A stretch of DNA of 7,396 nt from positions 1 to 7,396 of the forward strand of contig DUIM01000138.1 of the NCBI GenBank assembly GCA_013330355.1, read 5' to 3'. The notes beneath the pieces are model-generated. The model was not told where the DNA came from. It did no database searches and was given only the letters and a program-made list of their open reading frames with translations. Numbering within the stretch: position 1 is the stretch's first letter; every line of letters begins with the position of its first letter. Of the stretch, positions 1 to 6,611 are shown one piece after another. Origin of the DNA: Methanosarcinales archaeon (GTDB lineage: Archaea > Halobacteriota > Methanosarcinia > Methanosarcinales > Methanocomedenaceae). The translations under genes and the position numbers were made by a program.

Positions 1-961
1 GTTCATGCAATCCCGTCCCCGGAGTGACCAGCGTCGGATAAATCTTCAGGTAATCTGGCATGAACCGCTCATCCTCAAACAATCTCCCGAACATCCGAAA
101 GTCCATATCCAGAGATGAACCAGGAAGACCAGGCATCATATGAAAACCAACCTTAAATCCAGAATCCCTCAGCACCCTGTTTGCCAGTTCAGTTTCATAG
201 ACCCCGTGCCCCCGGTTTATCCTGCCCAGGATAAAATCATAAGTACTCTGCACACCGATCTCAACCTTGGTTCCTCCCAGGTGCAGCATCTGGTCAACTT
301 CATCCCTGGTTGCCCAGTCCGGGCGCGTCTCAAAAGTAATCCCCACATTCCGTACTACAGCACTTTCATTTTCAGCCTGCACGTCCTCAATATATTTGAA
401 CTTGCCAACATCGGGCCGAACCCGAAAATCGTTCATCGCCTCAATGCAACGCCTGACAAACCATTCCTGGTAACACAGGCTTCTGGAAGTGAAACTCCCG
501 CCCATTACAATAAGTTCAGCCTTATCCACAGGATGACCGATCTGTGTAAGCTGTTCCAGGCGCCCTGCAACCTGTAAATAAGGGTCAAAATCATGTCGTA
601 TGCCCCTTTTTGCAGCAGGTTCCTCCCCCATATAGCTCTGGGGCGATATATATTCTGAATCAGGACCACCAGGACATGGCAGGCAGACGCCATGTGGACA
701 AGGTGCAGGAGAAGTCATAACAGCTATTACAGCCACACCCGATATGGTCCTCACAGGTTTGAGCTGCAGTATTTCAATGACCTCACCATATTCTCCAGGA
801 AGGGCCCTGGCAAGGATTTCGGCATTGCTTGGCAACCCGTTAAACTTATATTTTGCACTCACAGTCTTTTTTTGCCTGTTCAATTCCAGTTCAGAATCGA
901 TATTTCCCTGTATGATCTGAAGAATAAGTTCCCTACATGCTAAATGTAGATTATCAGGCAT
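1..961 (-). CDS. elp3: Elp3-type radical SAM tRNA-modifying enzyme, 3'-truncated by the window edge
   Basis: Translating the minus strand from the ATG at 961-959 gives 320 uninterrupted residues with no stop before the edge. Residues 88-96 (CPHGVCLPC, then PGG) form the CX4CX2C motif that binds the radical-SAM 4Fe-4S cluster in archaeal and bacterial Elp3. Other family blocks are TISGVAVIAVMTSPAP (72-87), PQSY with GEEPAA (107-117), FDPY (125-128), MGGSFTSR (153-160), ETRPDW (211-216), VEIGVQST (233-240), RGHGV (250-254) and HMMPGLPGS (274-282). Family knowledge: Elp3 makes the carboxymethyl group on wobble uridine 34 of tRNA, using SAM and acetyl-CoA; in archaea it is thought to act without the other Elongator subunits. 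The rest of the radical SAM fold and the C-terminal GNAT acetyltransferase domain are off-window, so that domain is expected but not seen. The start fits the usual archaeal N-terminus; an in-frame TAA lies about 40 nt upstream and no ribosome binding site precedes the ATG. The gene is divergent from the secretion operon. Confidence 0.93.
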   Translation of the reverse strand, partial: MPDNLHLACRELILQIIQGNIDSELELNRQKKTVSAKYKFNGLPSNAEILARALPGEYGEVIEILQLKPVRTISGVAVIAVMTSPAPCPHGVCLPCPGGPDSEYISPQSYMGEEPAAKRGIRHDFDPYLQVAGRLEQLTQIGHPVDKAELIVMGGSFTSRSLCYQEWFVRRCIEAMNDFRVRPDVGKFKYIEDVQAENESAVVRNVGITFETRPDWATRDEVDQMLHLGGTKVEIGVQSTYDFILGRINRGHGVYETELANRVLRDSGFKVGFHMMPGLPGSSLDMDFRMFGRLFEDERFMPDYLKIYPTLVTPGTGLHE

Positions 962-984
962 AAGAATATAATTATAATTGTCGT

Positions 985-996
985 TACTTATAAGTA
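985..996 (-). promoter_or_regulatory. Putative elp3 TATA box, in a 12-bp perfect palindrome
   Basis: TACTTATAAGTA at 985-996 equals its own reverse complement. It overlaps a second perfect palindrome, TAAGTACTTA, at 991-1000. Read on the minus strand, the centre lies about 29 nt before the A of the elp3 ATG at 961. Archaeal TATA boxes sit about 26-27 nt before the transcription start, so transcription would begin within a few bases of the start codon. Together with the lack of a ribosome binding site this suggests a leaderless or nearly leaderless transcript. The palindrome could also be a protein-binding site. Confidence 0.4.
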
Positions 997-1042
997 CTTA
1001 ATAATCTCTAAATATAAGATTAAAAAATTTAACACATCACCC

Positions 1043-1055
1043 ATTATATATATAA
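1043..1055 (+). promoter_or_regulatory. Putative TATA box for the secretion operon
   Basis: ATTATATATATAA is the best TATA-box match on the plus strand in the gap. With the usual archaeal spacing, transcription would start near 1075, giving a 5' leader of about 70 nt before the ATG at 1145. The TATA-like sequence around 1078-1085 is an alternative that would give a leader of about 35-40 nt. The surroundings are so AT-rich that neither can be preferred firmly. Confidence 0.35.
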
Positions 1056-1070
1056 CGATTTAACTATTAA

Positions 1071-1091
1071 TTTAACATATTATATGTAAAA
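1071..1091. repeat. Inverted repeat upstream of the secretion operon, possible operator
   Basis: ACATAT (1075-1080) and ATATGT (1082-1087) are perfect inverted arms around a single T at 1081. After one mismatch (1074/1088) the symmetry resumes with TTT (1071-1073) against AAA (1089-1091). The span is 21 bp with 9 paired positions per side. It lies 54-74 nt upstream of the ATG, close to the predicted start of transcription, where a dimeric regulator would be expected to act. Low base complexity makes chance symmetry possible. Confidence 0.35.
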
Positions 1092-1144
1092 TGGATCAAA
1101 AAGATTGAAAGTATCTAAAATTATTTCGGCGGGATGAGTGGAAT

Positions 1145-3136
1145 ATGAATGACAAAGAAAAGGGTGAAAATGAACAAAATTCAGACGAGAAATTAAAGCC
1201 CTTTAGAGATTCGCAGATTATGAGTGATGTAGCAGACAAAATATCTGATGAAAAAAAAACTGACGATAAAGAAGAAGTTGATGAGGAGTCCGGAATAAGG
1301 GACGTGACAGAAAAGACAGTTAAACCAGATAAATTTTTGACAGACCTGATTATGCCCGGTGGCGATAAACTAGACATTGAGATGCTGAAAACCCATCTTG
1401 ACGACAGCCGTGTCATTGAACACATGAGGGTAATGCTGCCTGAATCTGTCGAATCTGTCTGGGAGAAAACCCTGATGGAGATCACACAGGTAGAGAAAGA
1501 AGAGGTTCTCAAACCAGAGGCAGAAGAAGAAATTATTGAAAAACCAAATTTGATCCGGCGTATTATAAATCATTTCCAGCCGGAAAAGATAGTCCTGGAT
1601 GAATATGATCCTGAAAAACACGGTGCTCTGGTCGAACTTACATTATATGGTGATTATCCTTTAGAGGAAGTCGAATTATATCCTGTAAATGAACCTTATT
1701 CTTATATCAGAATTTCATATAATCCGGGTACTCATACTTATATTTATGAGGTACTTGAACCTGAAATGAGCCCGGGAGAAAAAGAACTGTTCTCTGAAAT
1801 AAAAATAAGGCTCACGGAAACACTTGATGTCAGCTTAAAAGAGCTTGATAAAAGCGGCGCAAAGAAATACCTGAAAGATAAAGTATATGATATTTTATGG
1901 GATTACCAGATAAAAATAGACACGGTATCCTTTACAAAGATTTTATACCATATCTACAGCGAATTCATGGGATATGGAAAGATCGATCCCATAATGCATG
2001 ATCCATACCTTGAGGACATTTCCTGTGATGGGCCCAATACACCATTGTACGTGTACCACAGGAAGTACGAATCAGTAGAAACAAACATTTCTTTTGATGA
2101 TGAGAACAAACTTGATAATTTTGTTGTGCGCATTGCACAGATTTGCGGACGGCACATCTCCATAGCAGATCCGCTACTCGATGCTACAATGCCCGACGGT
2201 TCAAGGATACAACTGACCCTTGGAAGAGAAGTAACAACCAGGGGGAGTTCCTTCACTATAAGAAAATTCAAGGAAAGCCCGCTGACCCCGCCTGATCTCA
2301 TCGACTACCATACCTACTCAACTTCAACAATAGCATACCTTTGGCTGGCTGCTGAAAATAACAAGAATATCATTTTTGCCGGAGGTACCGCATCCGGTAA
2401 AACCTCTTCCATGAATGCAATATCGTTGTTCATCCCACCTGAGACTAAGATCGTATCCATCGAAGATACCAGGGAGCTGAACCTTCCCCATCCCAACTGG
2501 ATTGCAGGTGTGACAAGAGAAACTTTTACCGGAGGTGAAACCGGGTCCATAGATATGTATGACCTGTTAAGGGCAGCCTTAAGGCAGCGGCCTGAATACA
2601 TGCTTGTAGGCGAGGTAAGAGGTGCCGAAGCCTATGTCCTGTTCCAGGCTATGAGTACCGGCCATACTACATTCTCAACCATGCATGCGGATTCCGTACA
2701 GTCTGTAGTACACCGACTTGAAAATCCCCCAATTAATGTTCCCAGGACAATGCTACAGGCCCTTGACCTGATAATCATACAGGTTCAGGTCAGGATTGGT
2801 GAAGAAAGGGTGCGAAGAGCCAAATCCATAACTGAGATCGTGGGCGTTGATCCCAGGACAGGTGAATTATTGACGAATGAGGTGTTCACATGGTTGGCCT
2901 CAAAGGATGAATATTCTTATTCAGGCAGGTCTTATGTACTGGAATCGGTGATGCATAGCCGTGGGTGGGATGATGATCGCATCAAGGAAGAATTAAAGAA
3001 CAGGCAGGAAATCCTGGAATGGGCGCGAATAAAGAACGTGAAGCATTACGAGGATGTAGCCAAGATAGTTGTAACTTACTATCGTGAACCTGACACCCTG
3101 ATGAAAATCGTGAGGAAGGAATTATATGGTAGGTAG
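1145..3136 (+). CDS. FlaI/TadA-like type II/IV secretion system ATPase with a long acidic N-terminus
   Basis: This 663-residue cytoplasmic hexameric-type ATPase would power assembly of a type IV filament or Tad-like secretion machine. The Walker A loop is GGTASGKT at residues 413-420 with K419. The Asp box IEDTRE is at 439-444, Walker B MLVGEVRG at 486-493 with E490, and the His box with GHTTFSTMHADS at 506-517. MPDGSRIQ at 349-356 and the block ending in FTIRKF are typical of the domain just before the ATPase core. A FlaI-like N-terminal domain is recognisable from about 165. Ahead of it is a long extension; residues 1-60 contain 20 Asp/Glu and 12 Lys/Arg and look disordered. FlaI-type enzymes are usually nearer 500-550 residues. 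The ATG at 1145 is preceded by GGGATGAG, a weak ribosome binding site. The gene ends in TAG, overlapping the next start by 11 nt. Family membership is sure; which machine it serves is not. Confidence 0.93.
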   Translation: MNDKEKGENEQNSDEKLKPFRDSQIMSDVADKISDEKKTDDKEEVDEESGIRDVTEKTVKPDKFLTDLIMPGGDKLDIEMLKTHLDDSRVIEHMRVMLPESVESVWEKTLMEITQVEKEEVLKPEAEEEIIEKPNLIRRIINHFQPEKIVLDEYDPEKHGALVELTLYGDYPLEEVELYPVNEPYSYIRISYNPGTHTYIYEVLEPEMSPGEKELFSEIKIRLTETLDVSLKELDKSGAKKYLKDKVYDILWDYQIKIDTVSFTKILYHIYSEFMGYGKIDPIMHDPYLEDISCDGPNTPLYVYHRKYESVETNISFDDENKLDNFVVRIAQICGRHISIADPLLDATMPDGSRIQLTLGREVTTRGSSFTIRKFKESPLTPPDLIDYHTYSTSTIAYLWLAAENNKNIIFAGGTASGKTSSMNAISLFIPPETKIVSIEDTRELNLPHPNWIAGVTRETFTGGETGSIDMYDLLRAALRQRPEYMLVGEVRGAEAYVLFQAMSTGHTTFSTMHADSVQSVVHRLENPPINVPRTMLQALDLIIIQVQVRIGEERVRRAKSITEIVGVDPRTGELLTNEVFTWLASKDEYSYSGRSYVLESVMHSRGWDDDRIKEELKNRQEILEWARIKNVKHYEDVAKIVVTYYREPDTLMKIVRKELYGR

Positions 3137-4052
3137 GTATCTTACCTCATATTCATACCGTTTATTTGGTAGCTATTTCAATAAGAGACGTGCCAGGTAT
3201 TTTGACATCCGGCAGGAATTGCTAAAGACCAGATACAATACCAGTTTTGATATGTATCTTTCCATGGCGGTTTTATGTTCACTGTTAATGACGGCGGTGG
3301 GATTGTCATTTGCAATTTTAGTTATATCCGCCTTCAATGCTCCTGATATTATTTTGACCAGTTCGTTTATCACTGATATTTCTGAAGGTTTTCATGAATA
3401 TAGAAACCTGGTATTAAATATTATTTCCGTTGCCATTATCATGGTTATTTTCGGTGCAGTTACATTTATTGCATTCCTGAACTATCCAAAGCTGATTAAC
3501 AGCAACAGGAAACAAAATATTGATACGATGCTTCCTTATGCTGTACATTACATGTCTGCAATGTCAGGCGCAGGCGTCATTCCTGTGGATATATTTTCAA
3601 GTCTTGCCAGGAACAAGATATATGGGGAAGCCGCAGTAGAGGCTTCATATGTGGTAAGGGATATCAAAGTACTTGGCAATGATCTTGTCCAGGCCATGAA
3701 GAATGTGGCATCTACCACACCATCATATCGGCTTCAGGAATTCTTACAGGGCGCAGTAACTATCGTATCTTCAGGTGGTGACCTGGAATCATTTTTCAGA
3801 CTTAAGGCAGAACAGTTCGTTATAGAAAGCAGGCGGGAACAAAAGGAGTTCCTTGATACACTCGGATTAATAGCTGAGACCTATGTGACCGCATTTGTGG
3901 CAGGACCCTTGTTCCTGATCGTTATGATGTCGGTCATGACCATAATGGGCGGTATGGACCTGATGCTCATGTACCTGTTGATATACCTGGTAATCCCTGT
4001 AGGAAGCATTGTGTTTGTGATCCTTGTCAGTAGTATTACCCCGGAGGTGTGA
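3126..4052 (+). CDS. T2SSF-domain membrane platform protein, first of two (FlaJ/TadB-TadC-like)
   Basis: This 308-residue integral membrane protein has the layout of the type II secretion F-domain family. A basic cytoplasmic N-terminus (residues 1-40, with NKRRAR at 19-24) is followed by membrane segments at about 44-69 and 96-119. A cytoplasmic helical domain spans about 130-250, including DTMLPYAVHYMSAMSGAGV (133-151) and the block around SSGGDLESFF (215-224). Two more membrane segments lie at about 253-276 and 279-302. It should form the inner-membrane platform that couples the ATPase to subunit extraction. The ATG overlaps the ATPase gene by 11 nt and is preceded by GAGGAAGGA (3112-3120) at good spacing, so translational coupling is likely. 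Archaeal FlaJ usually carries two such domains in one chain; here there is one, and the next gene supplies the other. A role in pili, secretion or adhesion cannot be told apart from sequence. Confidence 0.88.
   Translation: MVGRYLTSYSYRLFGSYFNKRRARYFDIRQELLKTRYNTSFDMYLSMAVLCSLLMTAVGLSFAILVISAFNAPDIILTSSFITDISEGFHEYRNLVLNIISVAIIMVIFGAVTFIAFLNYPKLINSNRKQNIDTMLPYAVHYMSAMSGAGVIPVDIFSSLARNKIYGEAAVEASYVVRDIKVLGNDLVQAMKNVASTTPSYRLQEFLQGAVTIVSSGGDLESFFRLKAEQFVIESRREQKEFLDTLGLIAETYVTAFVAGPLFLIVMMSVMTIMGGMDLMLMYLLIYLVIPVGSIVFVILVSSITPEV
4043..4049 (+). promoter_or_regulatory. Strong ribosome binding site that fixes a TTG start
   Basis: GGAGGTG at 4043-4049 closely matches the complement of the 16S rRNA 3' end. 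It ends seven bases before TTG at 4057-4059, a normal distance. It also abuts the stop codon TGA (4050-4052) of the upstream gene, which favours reinitiation. The more upstream in-frame TTG at 4024 has no such signal and would put this site inside the reading frame. Confidence 0.75.
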
Positions 4053-4056
4053 TATT

Positions 4057-5037
4057 TTGAAGAACAGGGATACCATTGACGAAAAAGAATACGTATTTAC
4101 AGAAGATGACCTCCTGATTGAAAAGGATAAAGTACTTCTCCAAATGGAAGCGCCAGGAAAATGGATCTATATCCGTCATTTTTTAAAATCACCCCAACAG
4201 CAGATTAAAAAAGAACCAGCTTACGCAATATTATTCAGTATACCTCTTGCCCTGATCTTACTGGTACTTGGAGGTCTGAAAACAGGATTTACACCTGCAT
4301 TTGATAACGTATTGCTTTTTGCGATTCTCACAGCCATAGTCCCTCCCGGATTTCTTCATCAATTAAAAAGACGTAGAGTTAAAAGGATTGAACAGTATTT
4401 CCCTAATTTCCTAAGGGACGTTGCCGAGATGAACCGCTCAGGTATGACACTGACAAAATCTGTTGGCACGTTGTCTAAAGGTGAATATGGAGATCTCACT
4501 ATTGAGATTGCCAGGATCAATGCTATGCTTTCGTGGGGTATATCTTTCGAAGATGCCCTTGAGAAATTTGCAGACCGGGTTGGTACGCCGCTCATATACC
4601 GTTCAGTCGCTTTGATCAACCAGGCCAGCCGGGCCGGCGGTAATGTACCGGATGTGCTGGAAGTAGCTGCCAAGGATGCCTATGTCCTCAAAATGATGGT
4701 AAAAGATCGTGCAAGTGAAATGATCATCTACGTGGTAATCATTTACATGTCATTTTTTGTTTTCCTGTTTGTAATAGGTATTCTTTCGTATTCATTTATT
4801 CCGGTAATGGCCAAAGCCAGCATATCTGCCAACACTATCGGCGGAGGAGCAGTAGAATTTATGGGTGTTTTCGATCCTGAGATGTTCAGGCGCCTGTTCT
4901 TCCATGCATCATTGATACAGGGTTTTTCTTCCGGACTTGTGGCAGGACAGATGGGTGAAGGCGAGGTCATAGCCGGGTTGAAACATTCTGTGATCCTTTC
5001 ACTGATTGCCTGGGTCAGCTTCACATTCTTCATCTAA
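4057..5037 (+). CDS. T2SSF-domain membrane platform protein, second of two (FlaJ/TadC-like)
   Basis: I place the start at TTG 4057 because of the GGAGGTG just upstream, giving 326 residues; a longer reading from TTG 4024 adds 11 unlikely residues. The N-terminal 50 residues are cytoplasmic and charged. Membrane segments lie at about 56-73 and 84-99, followed by the cytoplasmic F domain at about 112-215. That domain includes IEQYFPNFLRDVAEMNRSGM (111-130), a family-typical opening, and the conserved-looking NQASRAGGNVPDVLE (188-202). Further hydrophobic segments are at 222-247 and 308-325, with a weaker one around 282-298. It should pair with the preceding protein to make the platform on which the ATPase acts. 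It is encoded four bases after the stop of its partner, in the same operon. Three in-frame stops end it in a row (TAA, TAG, TAG at 5035-5043). No pilin gene follows. Confidence 0.87.
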   Translation: MKNRDTIDEKEYVFTEDDLLIEKDKVLLQMEAPGKWIYIRHFLKSPQQQIKKEPAYAILFSIPLALILLVLGGLKTGFTPAFDNVLLFAILTAIVPPGFLHQLKRRRVKRIEQYFPNFLRDVAEMNRSGMTLTKSVGTLSKGEYGDLTIEIARINAMLSWGISFEDALEKFADRVGTPLIYRSVALINQASRAGGNVPDVLEVAAKDAYVLKMMVKDRASEMIIYVVIIYMSFFVFLFVIGILSYSFIPVMAKASISANTIGGGAVEFMGVFDPEMFRRLFFHASLIQGFSSGLVAGQMGEGEVIAGLKHSVILSLIAWVSFTFFI

Positions 5038-5040
5038 TAG

Positions 5041-5054
5041 TAGATATTTATCTA
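5041..5054. repeat. Short inverted repeat upstream of SRP54, possible promoter element
   Basis: TAGATA (5041-5046) and TATCTA (5049-5054) are perfect inverted arms around TT. The core GATATTTATC is TATA-like. Archaeal spacing from it predicts a transcript starting near 5073, leaving a leader of about 26 nt before the SRP54 ATG. This would let SRP54 be transcribed apart from the secretion operon, which makes sense for an essential gene. It could equally be part of a simple operon spacer. Confidence 0.3.
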
Positions 5055-5098
5055 TCTTGGGAACACTCTTTGGAGGCATTCACTATTGAGAGATAATT

Positions 5099-6427
5099 AT
5101 GGTACTGGATAAACTTGGAAGTTCATTGCAGGACACCCTTAAAAAATTAGCGGGAGCGGGCAGGATAGATGAAAAGGTGGTCAACGCTGCCGTTAAAGAT
5201 ATACAGCGTGCCCTGCTCCAGGCTGATGTAAATGTCAAACTGGTGATGGAATTATCGCAGCGTATAAAGGAACGTTCTTTAAAAGAGGATGTTCCCGCCG
5301 GGTTGAGCGGTAAGGAACATGTGATCAATATCGTATATCATGAACTCATTAACATCATGGGTCAGGGAACCGATGTTAAACTTACCGGACAAAAGATCAT
5401 GATGGTGGGCCTGCAGGGAAGCGGTAAGACCACTACCACGGCAAAGCTTGCCAGGTTCTTCCAGCGAAAGGGCCTGAAACCAGCTGTGATCTGTGCTGAT
5501 ACATTCCGGCCCGGGGCTTATGAACAGTTGAGTACTCTTTGCAGCCGTCTGAATGTTACATTCTATGGCGAGAAAGACAATAAAGATGCTGTGGAGATTG
5601 TACGCCACGGACTGGAATCTGTTGAAAAGTACGATGTGTTGATAATTGATACTGCCGGCCGGCATGCTCTTGAAACTGACCTGATCAGGGAAATGGAAGA
5701 TATCTTTGCCATGGCCAAACCGGACCAGAAATTTCTGGTTATCGATGCTGCTATTGGCCAGCAGGCCAGTGAACAGGCCAAGGTGTTTAACAAGTCTATC
5801 GGCATCACTGGTGTGATTATTACTAAACTGGACGGTACTGCCAAAGGTGGCGGCGCACTGTCTGCTGTATCAGAGACTGAATCCTCGATCGCGTTTATCG
5901 GCATAGGGGAGAGACCAGAGGATTTTGAGAAATTTGAGGCCGACCGGTTCATATCCAGGCTGCTTGGAATGGGGGATATCAAGACCCTTATTGAGCGGGC
6001 CCAGGAAGCTATCGATGAGGATGAGTTCGATATAGATAGTATGATGCGGGGCAAATTCACGCTTAAGGATATGTATAAACAACTTGGGGCTATGAACAAG
6101 ATGGGGCCGATAAAGCAGATCATGCAGATGCTTCCAAACATGCCTATGCTTCCGAAGGGAACTGACCTTTCTGATGAACAGTTCCAGACGACCCAGAGTA
6201 CCCTTGAAAAATTCAAGATAATTATGGATAGCATGACAGATAAGGAAATGGAAGAGCCAAAGATAATAGGCAGCAGCCGTATCAAGAGGGTTGCTATTGG
6301 TTCGGGGACATCCCAGGAGGATGTCAGGCTTCTTATTAAGCAGCACAAGATGATGCAGCAGGCATTCAAGGGACTGCGGGGCGGCAAGTTCAATATCCAG
6401 AAATTGATGAAAAAAATGGGTGGATGA
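5099..6427 (+). CDS. srp54: Signal recognition particle GTPase SRP54
   Basis: SRP54 (Ffh in bacteria) binds 7S RNA and signal sequences on nascent chains and delivers ribosomes to the FtsY receptor at the membrane. The 442-residue length is normal. The N domain (about 1-90) includes [20 protein letters not shown]. The G domain shows GLQGSGKTT (104-112, P-loop K110), [11 protein letters not shown] (134-144), DTAGRH (184-189), [11 protein letters not shown] (242-252) and [10 protein letters not shown] (268-277). The methionine-rich M domain (about 295-442) has [10 protein letters not shown] and MLPNMPMLP. Its RNA-binding helix-turn-helix carries [14 protein letters not shown] (392-405). The ATG start gives the standard MVLDKLG beginning, and an in-frame stop lies 12 nt upstream. 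The only strong GGAGG (5072-5076) is 22 nt before the ATG, too far for ordinary use. The gene is complete and every catalytic motif is intact. It lies 61 nt behind the secretion operon on the same strand. Confidence 0.97.
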   Translation: MVLDKLGSSLQDTLKKLAGAGRIDEKVVNAAVKDIQRALLQADVNVKLVMELSQRIKERSLKEDVPAGLSGKEHVINIVYHELINIMGQGTDVKLTGQKIMMVGLQGSGKTTTTAKLARFFQRKGLKPAVICADTFRPGAYEQLSTLCSRLNVTFYGEKDNKDAVEIVRHGLESVEKYDVLIIDTAGRHALETDLIREMEDIFAMAKPDQKFLVIDAAIGQQASEQAKVFNKSIGITGVIITKLDGTAKGGGALSAVSETESSIAFIGIGERPEDFEKFEADRFISRLLGMGDIKTLIERAQEAIDEDEFDIDSMMRGKFTLKDMYKQLGAMNKMGPIKQIMQMLPNMPMLPKGTDLSDEQFQTTQSTLEKFKIIMDSMTDKEMEEPKIIGSSRIKRVAIGSGTSQEDVRLLIKQHKMMQQAFKGLRGGKFNIQKLMKKMGG

Positions 6428-6444
6428 AACTTGATTCGTATTGC

Positions 6445-6452
6445 TTTTTTTT
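6445..6452 (+). terminator. Oligo-T transcription terminator after SRP54
   Basis: Eight consecutive T residues lie 18 nt after the SRP54 stop on the coding strand, with no strong stem before them. Archaeal RNA polymerase can terminate at T-runs without a hairpin. This is the best candidate for the 3' end of the SRP54 transcript. Confidence 0.45.
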
Positions 6453-6547
6453 CCAGTATATCCGAATTCTCTTACTTCTGATTGGTAAATACGGGTCGGA
6501 ATGTACTGCCAGAGATGCTTACAATCTATATACTATTATCCCAAATA

Positions 6548-6564
6548 ACTTTGTGAAGCAAAGT
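6548..6564. repeat. Small hairpin-forming inverted repeat
   Basis: ACTTTG (6548-6553) and CAAAGT (6559-6564) are perfect 6-base arms around the loop TGAAG. The hairpin sits 48-64 nt upstream of the membrane protein ATG, so it could be an operator for the adjacent winged-helix regulator or an RNA hairpin in the leader. A 6-bp stem is weak evidence in AT-rich DNA. Confidence 0.25.
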
Positions 6565-6611
6565 ATTATGTGTTACAAACATCTTTATAATAATATATTG
6601 AGATAATTACA

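Larger units (their letters stand above)
962..1144. promoter_or_regulatory. AT-rich divergent promoter region between elp3 and the secretion operon
   Basis: This 183-nt gap contains no plausible gene. By hand count 961-1080 has 20 G/C in 120 bases. It separates two divergent genes, so it should hold both promoters. The minus-strand candidate is a TATA-like core at 985-996. Plus-strand candidates are an alternating AT stretch at 1043-1055 and a second one inside the palindrome at 1071-1091. The hexamer TTTAAC occurs three times (1028-1033, 1059-1064, 1071-1076); in DNA this AT-rich that could be chance. Assigning transcription starts is inference. Confidence 0.7.
6428..6611. other. AT-rich spacer after SRP54
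   Basis: This 184-nt gap holds a T-run near its start, a small hairpin at 6548-6564 and TATA-like runs around 6525-6535 and 6584-6597. A 60-codon open frame runs from 6424 to 6606, but it has no ribosome binding site of its own and its composition is that of the spacer, so I do not call it a gene. The promoter for the downstream membrane protein is probably here; the 6525-6535 box would give a leader of about 55-60 nt. Confidence 0.55.

Noticed and set aside
140..577. 145-codon plus-strand open frame over the left end
   Set aside because: It lies entirely over the minus-strand elp3 frame, which carries clear radical SAM motifs; the plus-strand translation shows no family features.
1028..1076. 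Three TTTAAC copies as a CRISPR-like or iteron repeat
   Set aside because: The units are only six bases, irregularly spaced (31 and 12 nt apart), and expected by chance in DNA of this composition.
961..1144. Possible small RNA or tRNA gene in the divergent gap
   Set aside because: No cloverleaf, no TTCGANT-like T-loop and no G+C-rich core; the composition is that of promoter DNA.
3134..3136. TAG stop of the ATPase gene as a possible pyrrolysine codon, since some methanogens decode UAG
   Set aside because: Read-through would add only 11 codons before another TAG at 3170, inside the next gene. The protein already ends at a sensible point, and the next gene starts with a good ribosome binding site, so it is an ordinary stop.
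5563..6393. 276-codon minus-strand open frame antisense to SRP54
   Set aside because: It is long but Ser/Ile-rich, as expected for the complement of a coding strand, and it overlaps the intact SRP54 G and M domains.
6424..6606. 60-codon open frame starting on the SRP54 stop (ATGA overlap)
   Set aside because: The overlap looks like coupling, but the frame crosses the T-run and AT-rich spacer, has no ribosome binding site of its own and its product looks like no known family.
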